Origin: Bacteroidota bacterium
Lineage (GTDB): Bacteria > Bacteroidota > Ignavibacteria > Ignavibacteriales > Ignavibacteriaceae
NCBI GenBank assembly: GCA_021778375.1
Contig: JAJYCM010000040.1
Location: 1-14,168, forward strand
Direction: 5' to 3'
DNA: 14,168 nt
A program made the position numbers and the translations under genes. Below the pieces are notes generated by a model that worked only from the letters and a program-made list of their open reading frames with translations, did no database searches and was not told where the DNA came from. Shown here in pieces: positions 7,980 through 14,168 of the stretch (the first letter of the stretch is position 1; each line of letters opens with the position of its first letter).

Positions 7980-9260
7980 CGGGTCGGTAATTACTCCGGT
8001 CAACGCTGAAGCTGCCACTGTCAAAGGAGAAGCCAAATAGACAGCTGATTTCTTGCTTCCCATTCTTCCCGGAAAATTTCTGTTCGTAGTAGAAATAATT
8101 GTTTCTCCGTCTACTGCGCGTCCAATCGTATCCATCGGTCCACCTAAACATGCAGCGCATGAAGATTGAGCAACAACACAACCGGCATTTTCAAAAATTT
8201 GTTTTAATGAAACACCGCTAATTGTTTCTTCTTCGAGTTGTTGAGCAATCAAGGTACTTGCAGGGACAATAAAGGTTGGAACCGCAGTTTTATTTCCAAA
8301 AAGAATTTTTGCAGCTGCAACAAAGTCGCTCAACTTTCCACCAGTGCAGGAGCCGATATATGATTTTGTTAATTTTGTACCTTTCACATTTCTAACGATA
8401 TCATAATTATCCGGGCTATGCGGTTTGGCTACGGAAGGTTCCATCTTACTAGCGTCAAAGCGATATTTAGCTATATAATTTGCATCCTGATCGCTATGGA
8501 AAATCTCATAAGGTTTTTTTGTTCTTTGTTTTACATAGGTTTCGGTTACGGCATCTGCAGCAATAATACCGTTCATAGCGCCGGCTTCAATAGCCATATT
8601 TGTTAAGGTCATTCTTTCATCCATTGATAAAGAAAAGACAGCATCTCCGTCGAATTCTAATGCGCGATAAGTTCCACCGTCAGTCGTAATTTCACCTAAT
8701 ACTTTTAGGATCAAATCCTTTGCCGTTAAATAAGGAGGCAATTCGCCATCAAAAGTAAACTTCAAAGATTCGGGAATTTTTTCCCAAATTTTTCCGGTTC
8801 CAAGGATAAAAGCCGCATCGGTATTTCCAACACCGGTAGAAAACATTCCGAAGGCGCCGGAAGTACAAGTGTGAGAGTCAGTGCCGAACAAGACAGTACC
8901 TGGTAAGTCAAATCCTTCTTCAGCAAGAGCTATATGACAGACACCTTTATACCTATCAGTGCCGACATCATAATAATTTTGAATTCCAAATTCATTTGCA
9001 AACTCGCGAAGGATTTCGACATTTCGATTAGCTTGCGGATTTTTCGTAAAAATATAATGATCCGGGAAAATAACAAGTTTATCTTTATCCCAAATTTTTG
9101 CTTGCCCGCCAAATTCACGTTTCCAGATGTCAATAGTCGGCGGTCCGCAAACATCGTGAGTCATTAAAACGTCAACGTCAAGCCAAACATTTACTCCGGG
9201 TTCAACATTCTTTTTGCCGGCAGCTTTTGCTAGAATTTTTTCTGTTATAGTCATTGCCAT
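7965..9260 (-). CDS. leuC: 3-isopropylmalate dehydratase large subunit
   Basis: 431 residues, an aconitase-superfamily catalytic subunit that works with LeuD. The three expected 4Fe-4S ligands are present: C305 in YIGSCTGG, and C368 and C371 in SCAACLGG. Other signatures are the DVLMTHDVCGPPTI region (about residues 29-42), FPDHYIF (about 65-71), FGTDSHTCTSGAFG (about 125-138) and the ending RNFPGRMGSKKSAVYLASP. The length fits the shorter group of about 420-430 residues rather than the enterobacterial one of about 465. Two ATGs are possible (9260 and 9254); the first lies 6 bases from an AAGGAC site, so I chose it. It follows leuA by 10 bases, with the ribosome site running into the leuA stop codon, which suggests coupling. 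It likely also acts on citramalate made by CimA. Confidence 0.96.
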   Translation of the reverse strand: MAMTITEKILAKAAGKKNVEPGVNVWLDVDVLMTHDVCGPPTIDIWKREFGGQAKIWDKDKLVIFPDHYIFTKNPQANRNVEILREFANEFGIQNYYDVGTDRYKGVCHIALAEEGFDLPGTVLFGTDSHTCTSGAFGMFSTGVGNTDAAFILGTGKIWEKIPESLKFTFDGELPPYLTAKDLILKVLGEITTDGGTYRALEFDGDAVFSLSMDERMTLTNMAIEAGAMNGIIAADAVTETYVKQRTKKPYEIFHSDQDANYIAKYRFDASKMEPSVAKPHSPDNYDIVRNVKGTKLTKSYIGSCTGGKLSDFVAAAKILFGNKTAVPTFIVPASTLIAQQLEEETISGVSLKQIFENAGCVVAQSSCAACLGGPMDTIGRAVDGETIISTTNRNFPGRMGSKKSAVYLASPLTVAASALTGVITDPRDFL

Positions 9261-9266
9261 AAAATA

Positions 9267-9272
9267 GTCCTT
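9267..9272 (-). promoter_or_regulatory. Ribosome binding site of leuC overlapping the leuA stop
   Basis: The minus strand reads AAGGAC. Its first two bases are also the last two of the leuA stop codon (TAA, 9273-9271), and it is 6 bases from the leuC ATG at 9260. The arrangement suggests translational coupling of leuA and leuC. Confidence 0.7.
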
Positions 9273-10866
9273 ATACTGCTTGTGATAAATCTGATAGTGT
9301 ATGGTTTAATAATTCTTCTTCCGATTTCATTTTTATAAAAATTTGACGCTGGTTTAGAGCTTGTAAATAAGCCTTAGCGCTGGCTTCAATTACATCAGTA
9401 GAGATACCTCGACCTGTGAATGAGCGTTCATTTTCTCTAATTCTAACTATTACTTCACCCATAGCCTGTCTACCGGAAGTAACAGAACGAACGTTGTAGG
9501 ATTCAAGCTGAGGTTTAATTTCAAGCGCTCTTTCAATCGCATTAAAACAAGCATCAACAGCACCGTCACCGGTTGCCGATTCCTGAAAGATATTTTCTTT
9601 TGATTTAATTCTAACTGTAGCTGTCGGAATTGAGTTCGTACCCATGTTTACATGAAGATAATCGAGCTCAAAGTACTCATCTTTTTTATCAACAGATTCG
9701 TCTCCCATCATTACTCGAAGATCTTCATCGAAAACTTCTTTTTTCTTATCGGCAAGGTCATTGAATTTTTCATAAACAAGATTTAATTCATTTTCGGAAA
9801 TAGTATAGCCAAGCTCTAGAAGTCTTGATTTTAAACCGTGTCGACCTGAATGTCTTCCCAAAACTATTTTTGTTTTTTTAACACCTACGCTTTCGGGGGT
9901 CATTATCTCATAAGTTTGTCTATCCTTCAACATTCCATCCTGATGAATTCCTGATTCGTGGGCAAATGCATTTTCGCCAATAATTGCTTTGTTGGGCTGC
10001 ACGATCATTCCGGTAAATGATGATACCATTTTACTGGTATTATAAATTTCTTCTGTATTGATATTTGTGTAATATTTAACGAGGTCTTTTCTAACTTTCA
10101 ATGCCATTACTATTTCTTCAAGTGAAGCATTACCTGCGCGTTCGCCTATACCATTTATTGTGCATTCAATCTGCCGGGCGCCGTTTTCAATTCCGCTTAA
10201 GGAATTTGCAACAGCTAGCCCCAAGTCGTCATGGCAGTGAACGCTGATAATTGCTTTGTCAATATTTTTTACTTTTTTCTTCAACTCGGAAATCTTAGCC
10301 CCGAATTCAGATGGAAAATTATACCCGGTTGTATCTGGGATATTAACAGTGGTGGCGCCTGCCTCAATTGCAGCTTCAATTACTTCAGTAAGATATCCGA
10401 GGTCGGTTCTACCGGCATCTTCTGCAGAGAATTCTACATCGGTTGTAAAAGTTTTTGCATAAGCAACGGCGTCATAAGACATTTTAATAATTGTTTCCCT
10501 TTTTTCTGAAAGCGACTTACCATATCGATCATCTCCGAACTTGCCGAGGATATGAATATCTGAAGTACTTGAGAAAGTATGTATCCTAAAGTGTTTTGCT
10601 TCGCGAAGGGAATCATATGCAGCTTTAACATCAACTTCCTTAGCTCTGGCAAGTCCCGCAATAACTGTATCCACTTCACCGGAAATTCTTTTAACCGCTT
10701 CGAATTGAGCGGGTGAAGACACCGGGAATCCTGCTTCGATAACATCAACGTTGAGGTTTTTAAGTTGTCTTGCAATTTCTAATTTTTCAAAAACATTTAA
10801 TGAAGCTCCTGGTGCTTGTTCGCCATCTCTCAAAGTAGTGTCAAATACAATAACTCTATTATTCAA
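9271..10866 (-). CDS. leuA: 2-isopropylmalate synthase
   Basis: 531 residues, the committed enzyme of leucine synthesis (acetyl-CoA + 2-oxoisovalerate to 2-isopropylmalate). FDTTLRDGEQAPGASL at the N-terminus, VIEAGFPVSSPAQFEAV, the metal ligands H210 and H212 in HCHDDLGLAVANS, NGIGERAGNASLEE and HESGIHQDGMLK are all LeuA signatures. The C-terminal part (from about 400, with ATGDGAVDACFNAIERAL) is the LeuA dimer regulatory domain, so leucine feedback is expected. The start is TTG at 10866: a stop codon (TGA, 10878-10876) lies four codons upstream in frame, no in-frame ATG precedes the conserved FDTTLRDG, and a GAGGT site is 6 bases away. The gene lies 56 bases after leuB. It is a paralogue of cimA two genes downstream, but their substrate motifs differ clearly. 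Confidence 0.96.
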   Translation of the reverse strand: MNNRVIVFDTTLRDGEQAPGASLNVFEKLEIARQLKNLNVDVIEAGFPVSSPAQFEAVKRISGEVDTVIAGLARAKEVDVKAAYDSLREAKHFRIHTFSSTSDIHILGKFGDDRYGKSLSEKRETIIKMSYDAVAYAKTFTTDVEFSAEDAGRTDLGYLTEVIEAAIEAGATTVNIPDTTGYNFPSEFGAKISELKKKVKNIDKAIISVHCHDDLGLAVANSLSGIENGARQIECTINGIGERAGNASLEEIVMALKVRKDLVKYYTNINTEEIYNTSKMVSSFTGMIVQPNKAIIGENAFAHESGIHQDGMLKDRQTYEIMTPESVGVKKTKIVLGRHSGRHGLKSRLLELGYTISENELNLVYEKFNDLADKKKEVFDEDLRVMMGDESVDKKDEYFELDYLHVNMGTNSIPTATVRIKSKENIFQESATGDGAVDACFNAIERALEIKPQLESYNVRSVTSGRQAMGEVIVRIRENERSFTGRGISTDVIEASAKAYLQALNQRQIFIKMKSEEELLNHTLSDLSQAV

Positions 10867-10872
10867 TTTATT

Positions 10873-10877
10873 ACCTC
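10873..10877 (-). promoter_or_regulatory. Ribosome binding site of leuA (supports TTG start)
   Basis: The minus strand reads GAGGT, 6 bases upstream of the TTG at 10866. An in-frame TGA overlaps this site, so translation of leuA must start downstream of it. No in-frame ATG is available before the catalytic motif. Confidence 0.75.
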
Positions 10878-10922
10878 AATCTTAAAATTTATTTTCAGAA
10901 AATGAAAACTAATTTGGAATTC

Positions 10923-12020
10923 TTAAAGAGTAAAAACTCCAAGCGCTTGCTCATCATAAATATGGTTAAAATTTTCGATTACAGCTTCAGTCATCTGCGT
11001 AGTTGAAACTAAAATTGTATCCGGTGAATAAATGTCTGCTGTACGATAGCCCATGATTAATGTTTTTTCTATTGCAGCTTCAATCAATTCAGCAGCTTTT
11101 GACATTTGGAATGATAAATTAAACATCATTGCGACAGAAGAGATAGTAGCAAGCGGATTTGCTTTCCCTTGACCGGCAATATCAGGAGCACTGCCATGCA
11201 CAGGTTCATAAAGCGCATAATTTTTACCAAGACTAGCTGAAGGAAGCATCCCCAAACTGCCGGTAATCATTGCAGCTATATCACTTAATATATCGCCAAA
11301 AAGATTTTGAGTAAGTATTACATCAAACTGTTTTGGGTCTCTAACAATTTGCATAGCGGCATTGTCAACGTACATATCCTTTAACTCAACATCTGGAAAA
11401 TCGTTATGAACTTCGTGAACAACCTTTCTCCAGAATTGAGAACAATCAAGAACGTTAGCTTTGTCAACAGAGGTAATTCTTTTACCTCGTTTCCTTGCAA
11501 GTTCAAAACCATATTTAGCTATTCGTTCAACCTCTTCTCTGGTATAAACCATAGTATTCCAACCGTGGTTTTCATCAAAACCTCGTGGCTCGCCAAAATA
11601 AACGTCACCGGTCAATTCGCGGAGAATTATGAAATCTGTACCGTCCAAAACTTCAGGCTTAAGGGTAGAAGCAGAAAGTAAAGCGGAATAAACTTTTGCT
11701 GGACGAATGTTAGTATAAAGGCCTAATGCTTTTCGAAGCTTTAATAAAGCTGCTTCTGGTTTTAGATTTTGCGGAAGAGTTTCCCATTTATATCCGCCAA
11801 CTGCCCCGAGCAATACAGCATCCGAATCATAACAAGAGCTTAACACTTCATCCGTTAACGGAACTCCGTGTTTATCGTATGAACAGCCGCCTACCAGCTG
11901 TTCATTAAACTTAAAAGCTACATTAAATTTTTCAGCAGCAACCTTCATAACCGAAACAGCCGCATTGACAACTTCCGGGCCAATTCCGTCGCCCGGAAGT
12001 AGAGTTACCTTAAAGTTCAT
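10923..12020 (-). CDS. leuB: 3-isopropylmalate dehydrogenase
   Basis: 365 residues, an NAD-dependent beta-decarboxylating dehydrogenase. It oxidises 3-isopropylmalate to 2-oxoisocaproate, and in the citramalate route would turn 3-methylmalate into 2-oxobutyrate. LLPGDGIGPEVV opens the protein. LGLYTNIRPAKVY, ELTGDVYFGEPRG, and the metal-binding aspartates D219 (YVDNAAMQ), D243 and D247 (LFGDILSD) are present. These residues match the known Thermus enzyme with an offset of two. YEPVHGSAPDIAGQGKANP is the C-terminal cofactor region typical of NAD-dependent LeuB. The ATG overlaps the ilvC stop codon as ATGA (4 shared bases), and a GAGG sequence lies just upstream within ilvC, so translation is likely coupled to ilvC. 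Nothing is odd about it. Confidence 0.97.
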   Translation of the reverse strand: MNFKVTLLPGDGIGPEVVNAAVSVMKVAAEKFNVAFKFNEQLVGGCSYDKHGVPLTDEVLSSCYDSDAVLLGAVGGYKWETLPQNLKPEAALLKLRKALGLYTNIRPAKVYSALLSASTLKPEVLDGTDFIILRELTGDVYFGEPRGFDENHGWNTMVYTREEVERIAKYGFELARKRGKRITSVDKANVLDCSQFWRKVVHEVHNDFPDVELKDMYVDNAAMQIVRDPKQFDVILTQNLFGDILSDIAAMITGSLGMLPSASLGKNYALYEPVHGSAPDIAGQGKANPLATISSVAMMFNLSFQMSKAAELIEAAIEKTLIMGYRTADIYSPDTILVSTTQMTEAVIENFNHIYDEQALGVFTL

Positions 12021-13033
12021 ACACCAACCTCTTCCTTGGCATTTTTCTTAAACAGCCAGCTCATCATCTGGCGAAGCTTTCCGCCTACCTTTTCAATTTC
12101 ATGTTCACGATTTTCTTTTCTCAATTTTTCCATTAAAGGTTGTCCGTTTTTATATTCTGTAAGCCATTCATTTGCAAATTGACCACTTTGAATTTCGCCC
12201 AATATTTTCTTCATTTCTTTGCGTGTCTCGGCTGTTATTAAACGGCTTCCTCTTGTCATGCCGCCGTATTCGGCTGTATCACTAACGGAATAATTCATGC
12301 GCGACAAACCTCCTTCGTAATAAAGGTCGACAATTAATTTCATTTCGTGCATACATTCGAAGTAAGCCAGTTCCGCCGGATAACCTGCGTTGACAAGAGT
12401 TTCAAAGCCTGCTTTAATTAATTCTGCAGAACCTCCGCAAAGGACAGCTTGTTCTCCAAACAAGTCAGTTTCAGTTTCATCTTTGAAATTAGTTTCGATA
12501 ACACCGGCCCTAGTGCCGCCAATTCCCTTAGCCCAAGCAAGCGCCAATTGTTTTGTTTCCCCGGTTGGGTCTTGATGAACCGCAATTAAGCAAGGAACAC
12601 CACTGCCTTCCAAAAAAGTACGACGAACAAGATGCCCGGGACTTTTAGGAGCAATCATCATAACATTTACGTCTTGAGGGGGGACAATTTGTTTGTAATG
12701 AATATTGAATCCATGTCCAAATGATATTGTATTGCCGGGTTTTATATATGGAGCAATATCTTTATCATAAACAGCTTTTTGATTCTGATCCGGTAATAAT
12801 ATCATGACAACATCGCCCCACTCTGCAGCCTCAGGCACAGTTTTTACCGTTAGACCGGCAGCTTCGGCTTTGGCCCATCGATCGCTACCGGAGCGTAGAC
12901 CAACCACAACATTACATCCGCTTTCCTTTAGATTTAAAGCATGAGCATGACCTTGACTTCCAAAGCCTAGCACAGTAACTTTTTTGTTTAACAAATATTC
13001 CAGCGATGCATCGCCATTATAATAAACTTTCAT
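12017..13033 (-). CDS. ilvC: Ketol-acid reductoisomerase, class I
   Basis: 338 residues, the short class I form. It rearranges and reduces acetolactate (valine, leucine) or acetohydroxybutyrate (isoleucine) using Mg and a reduced nicotinamide cofactor. GFGSQGHAHALNL (residues 23-35) is the dinucleotide-binding fold. The expected catalytic residues are in place: H107 in FGHGFNIH, K130 in APKSPGH, D190 and E194 in TDLFGEQ, E226 and E230 in ECMHEM, and S251 in NYSVSD. The beta2-alphaB loop reads R47-S-G-S-D51-R52; many NADPH enzymes have a small residue at 51 and Ser or Thr at 52, so cofactor preference may differ. The ATG at 13033 has an AAGGA site 8 bases upstream, in the 16-base gap after ilvN. 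The gene overlaps leuB by 4 bases. Confidence 0.97.
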   Translation of the reverse strand: MKVYYNGDASLEYLLNKKVTVLGFGSQGHAHALNLKESGCNVVVGLRSGSDRWAKAEAAGLTVKTVPEAAEWGDVVMILLPDQNQKAVYDKDIAPYIKPGNTISFGHGFNIHYKQIVPPQDVNVMMIAPKSPGHLVRRTFLEGSGVPCLIAVHQDPTGETKQLALAWAKGIGGTRAGVIETNFKDETETDLFGEQAVLCGGSAELIKAGFETLVNAGYPAELAYFECMHEMKLIVDLYYEGGLSRMNYSVSDTAEYGGMTRGSRLITAETRKEMKKILGEIQSGQFANEWLTEYKNGQPLMEKLRKENREHEIEKVGGKLRQMMSWLFKKNAKEEVGV

Positions 13034-13049
13034 TTTATTTTTCCTTTTT

Positions 13050-13559
13050 TTATACTACTGTTTCTTTTTTATCGTGTTTTAATTGCTCACCCCTTTTAAG
13101 GGCAACAGTGCCAGAGCGAGCCATCTCTTTAATTCCGTAAGGTTCCAAAACATTGACTACCGCATCTATCTTGTCGGGAGGACCGGTAATTTCGAGAGTA
13201 AGAGTTTTGTTATTTATATCTACAATATTTCCTCTAAATATTTCGCAGATGTTAGTAATTTCGGCTCGAGTACCTTTTTGATAGAAAACGGTGATAAGAG
13301 CCAATTCTCTTTCAACTCTTGTTTGGCCTGTTAAGTCAATTACCTTTATAGTATCGATCAACCGATTTAACTGCTTTACGACTTGCTCAATTATTTTATC
13401 TTCACCTTCGGTTACAATAGTCATTCTCGAGACTTCGGGAACTTCTGTTTCGCCGATTGAAATGCTATGGATATTAAAACCTTTACCGCTAAACATTGTC
13501 GCGACGCGATTAAAAGCGCCATATTGATTTTCAACTAAGACTGCAATTGTATGCTTCAT
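13050..13559 (-). CDS. ilvN: Acetolactate synthase small (regulatory) subunit
   Basis: 169 residues, the usual length of the IlvN/IlvH regulatory subunit that activates acetolactate synthase and gives feedback control by valine. An ACT domain occupies about residues 3-78 (HTIAVLVENQYGAFNRV, then KGFNIHSISIGETE), and the ALS small-subunit C-terminal domain about 84-158. N11, G14 and N29 coincide with valine-site positions known from E. coli IlvH, so valine sensitivity is predicted. It starts 3 bases after the ilvB stop, with an AAGGAAA ribosome-site-like sequence in the last codons of ilvB, so the two subunits are likely co-translated. ilvC follows after 16 bases. The symbol ilvH would be equally valid. 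Confidence 0.96.
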   Translation of the reverse strand: MKHTIAVLVENQYGAFNRVATMFSGKGFNIHSISIGETEVPEVSRMTIVTEGEDKIIEQVVKQLNRLIDTIKVIDLTGQTRVERELALITVFYQKGTRAEITNICEIFRGNIVDINNKTLTLEITGPPDKIDAVVNVLEPYGIKEMARSGTVALKRGEQLKHDKKETVV

Positions 13560-13562
13560 AGA

Positions 13563-14168
13563 TTACACCATTTCCTTAGGATCAAGACGTTTTGTCATTA
13601 TTTCTTTTACAGTTTGACCAGCCGGGATAATAGGGAAAACCATATCTTCCTTCACAACTTTAAATTCCATTAAAACTGGACCGTCGTTATAAGCAAAAGC
13701 CTCATCAAGAATTGAGTCTACATTTGCAGGAGTATTTGTAGAAAAAGATTTTATTCCGAAAGCTTCACCTACCTTAACAAAGTCGGGATTGCTTTCCGAA
13801 AGATCTGTAAAACTGTATTTTTCTGCATGGAATAGTTCCTGCCACTGACGGACCATTCCCAAGAAACTATTATTTATAATTATGATTTTAATCGGAAGCT
13901 TATAAAAGGCGACGGTAATAAGTTCTTGGATATTCATTTGAAACCCACCGTCACCGCTGATAGAAATGATTGGTCTATCCTTAATTCCAAATGCAGCGCC
14001 GATTGACGCAGGCAAGGAAAATCCCATTGTGCCAAGTCCACCACTCGTTAAATGAGAACGAGGGTTGGTAAATTTATAGTATTGGGAAACCCACATTTGA
14101 TGTTGACCGACGTCAGTTATTACAACAGCTTCTCCTTTTGTTTTCTCAGAAAGTTTTTCAGTAATCCA
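13563..14168 (-). CDS. ilvB: Acetolactate synthase large (catalytic) subunit, C-terminal part, cut by window edge
   Basis: The visible 201 residues are the C-terminal thiamine-diphosphate-binding domain; the frame is open to the right edge. TDVGQHQMWVSQYY, then SGGLGTMGFSLPASIGAAFG and the diphosphate/Mg motif SGDGGFQMNIQEL, ending at INNSFLGMVRQWQELF, form the classic GDG...NN signature of acetohydroxyacid synthases. The QHQMW and GMVRQWQ segments are typical of AHAS rather than pyruvate oxidase or oxalyl-CoA decarboxylase. The enzyme joins two pyruvates to 2-acetolactate, or pyruvate and 2-oxobutyrate to 2-aceto-2-hydroxybutyrate. The regulatory subunit gene follows 3 bases after the stop. 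The N-terminal two thirds, with the catalytic glutamate, lie outside the window. The symbol could also be ilvG or ilvI; the choice cannot be made from sequence. Confidence 0.95.
   Translation of the reverse strand, partial: WITEKLSEKTKGEAVVITDVGQHQMWVSQYYKFTNPRSHLTSGGLGTMGFSLPASIGAAFGIKDRPIISISGDGGFQMNIQELITVAFYKLPIKIIIINNSFLGMVRQWQELFHAEKYSFTDLSESNPDFVKVGEAFGIKSFSTNTPANVDSILDEAFAYNDGPVLMEFKVVKEDMVFPIIPAGQTVKEIMTKRLDPKEMV

Noticed and set aside
7906..8181. In-frame N-terminal extension of leuD by 92 codons
   Set aside because: It overlaps the end of leuC on the same strand in another frame, is rich in Cys, Arg and Phe with no LeuD similarity, and a good ribosome site precedes the internal ATG at 7905.
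10892..10908. Inverted repeat TTTTCA / TGAAAA in the leuB-leuA gap
   Set aside because: The 6-base stem has a single G-C pair and lies in AT-rich intergenic DNA. It is too weak to call a regulatory element or terminator.
13563..14096. Short protein starting at the ATG at 14096
   Set aside because: The frame is open to the window edge and the upstream codons (TDVGQHQ) are conserved acetolactate synthase sequence, so this is an internal methionine of a truncated ilvB.

Overview
The window is an AT-rich stretch of bacterial chromosome in which every gene lies on the minus strand, so transcription reads from position 14168 down to 1. In that order it carries the end of ilvB, then ilvN, ilvC, leuB, leuA, leuC, leuD, cimA, a nitrilase-family (omega-amidase-like) gene, gltB and the start of gltD. 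Eleven protein genes fill almost all of it. The largest gap is 66 bases, two gene pairs overlap, and there is no stretch above 300 bases without a gene. I see no tRNA, rRNA, mobile element, CRISPR array, convincing terminator or leader within the window.

Right part (about 12017 to 14168): the shared steps of branched-chain amino acid synthesis. These are acetolactate synthase catalytic and regulatory subunits (ilvB, ilvN) and ketol-acid reductoisomerase (ilvC). Middle part (5717 to 12020): the keto-acid chain-elongation module leuB-leuA-leuC-leuD followed by cimA. LeuA starts leucine synthesis. CimA makes citramalate from pyruvate and acetyl-CoA, which LeuCD and LeuB can turn into 2-oxobutyrate, the isoleucine precursor. 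Together with IlvBNC this would give valine, leucine and isoleucine skeletons from pyruvate without threonine deaminase. The dihydroxyacid dehydratase (ilvD) and a branched-chain aminotransferase are not in the window. Left part (1 to 5701): an omega-amidase-like carbon-nitrogen hydrolase, then both subunits of NADPH-type glutamate synthase (gltB, gltD), which make the glutamate used as amino donor.

The tight spacing, ribosome sites placed inside upstream genes, and start/stop overlaps (ilvC/leuB by 4 bases, gltB/gltD by 8 bases) suggest one long operon or a few overlapping transcripts, with the main promoter beyond the right edge. The low GC content and the LeuD type (resembling the plant and green-sulfur-bacterial form) make me think of the Bacteroidota/Chlorobi/Ignavibacteria group. 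That is an inference from memory of family sequences, not a computed placement.

Most of the region is conserved core metabolism. The points worth a second look are the co-location of the citramalate isoleucine route with GOGAT, the omega-amidase-like gene between them, an unusual Asp-Arg pair in the IlvC cofactor loop, and the TTG start of leuA. I found no credible sign of a wholly new system.
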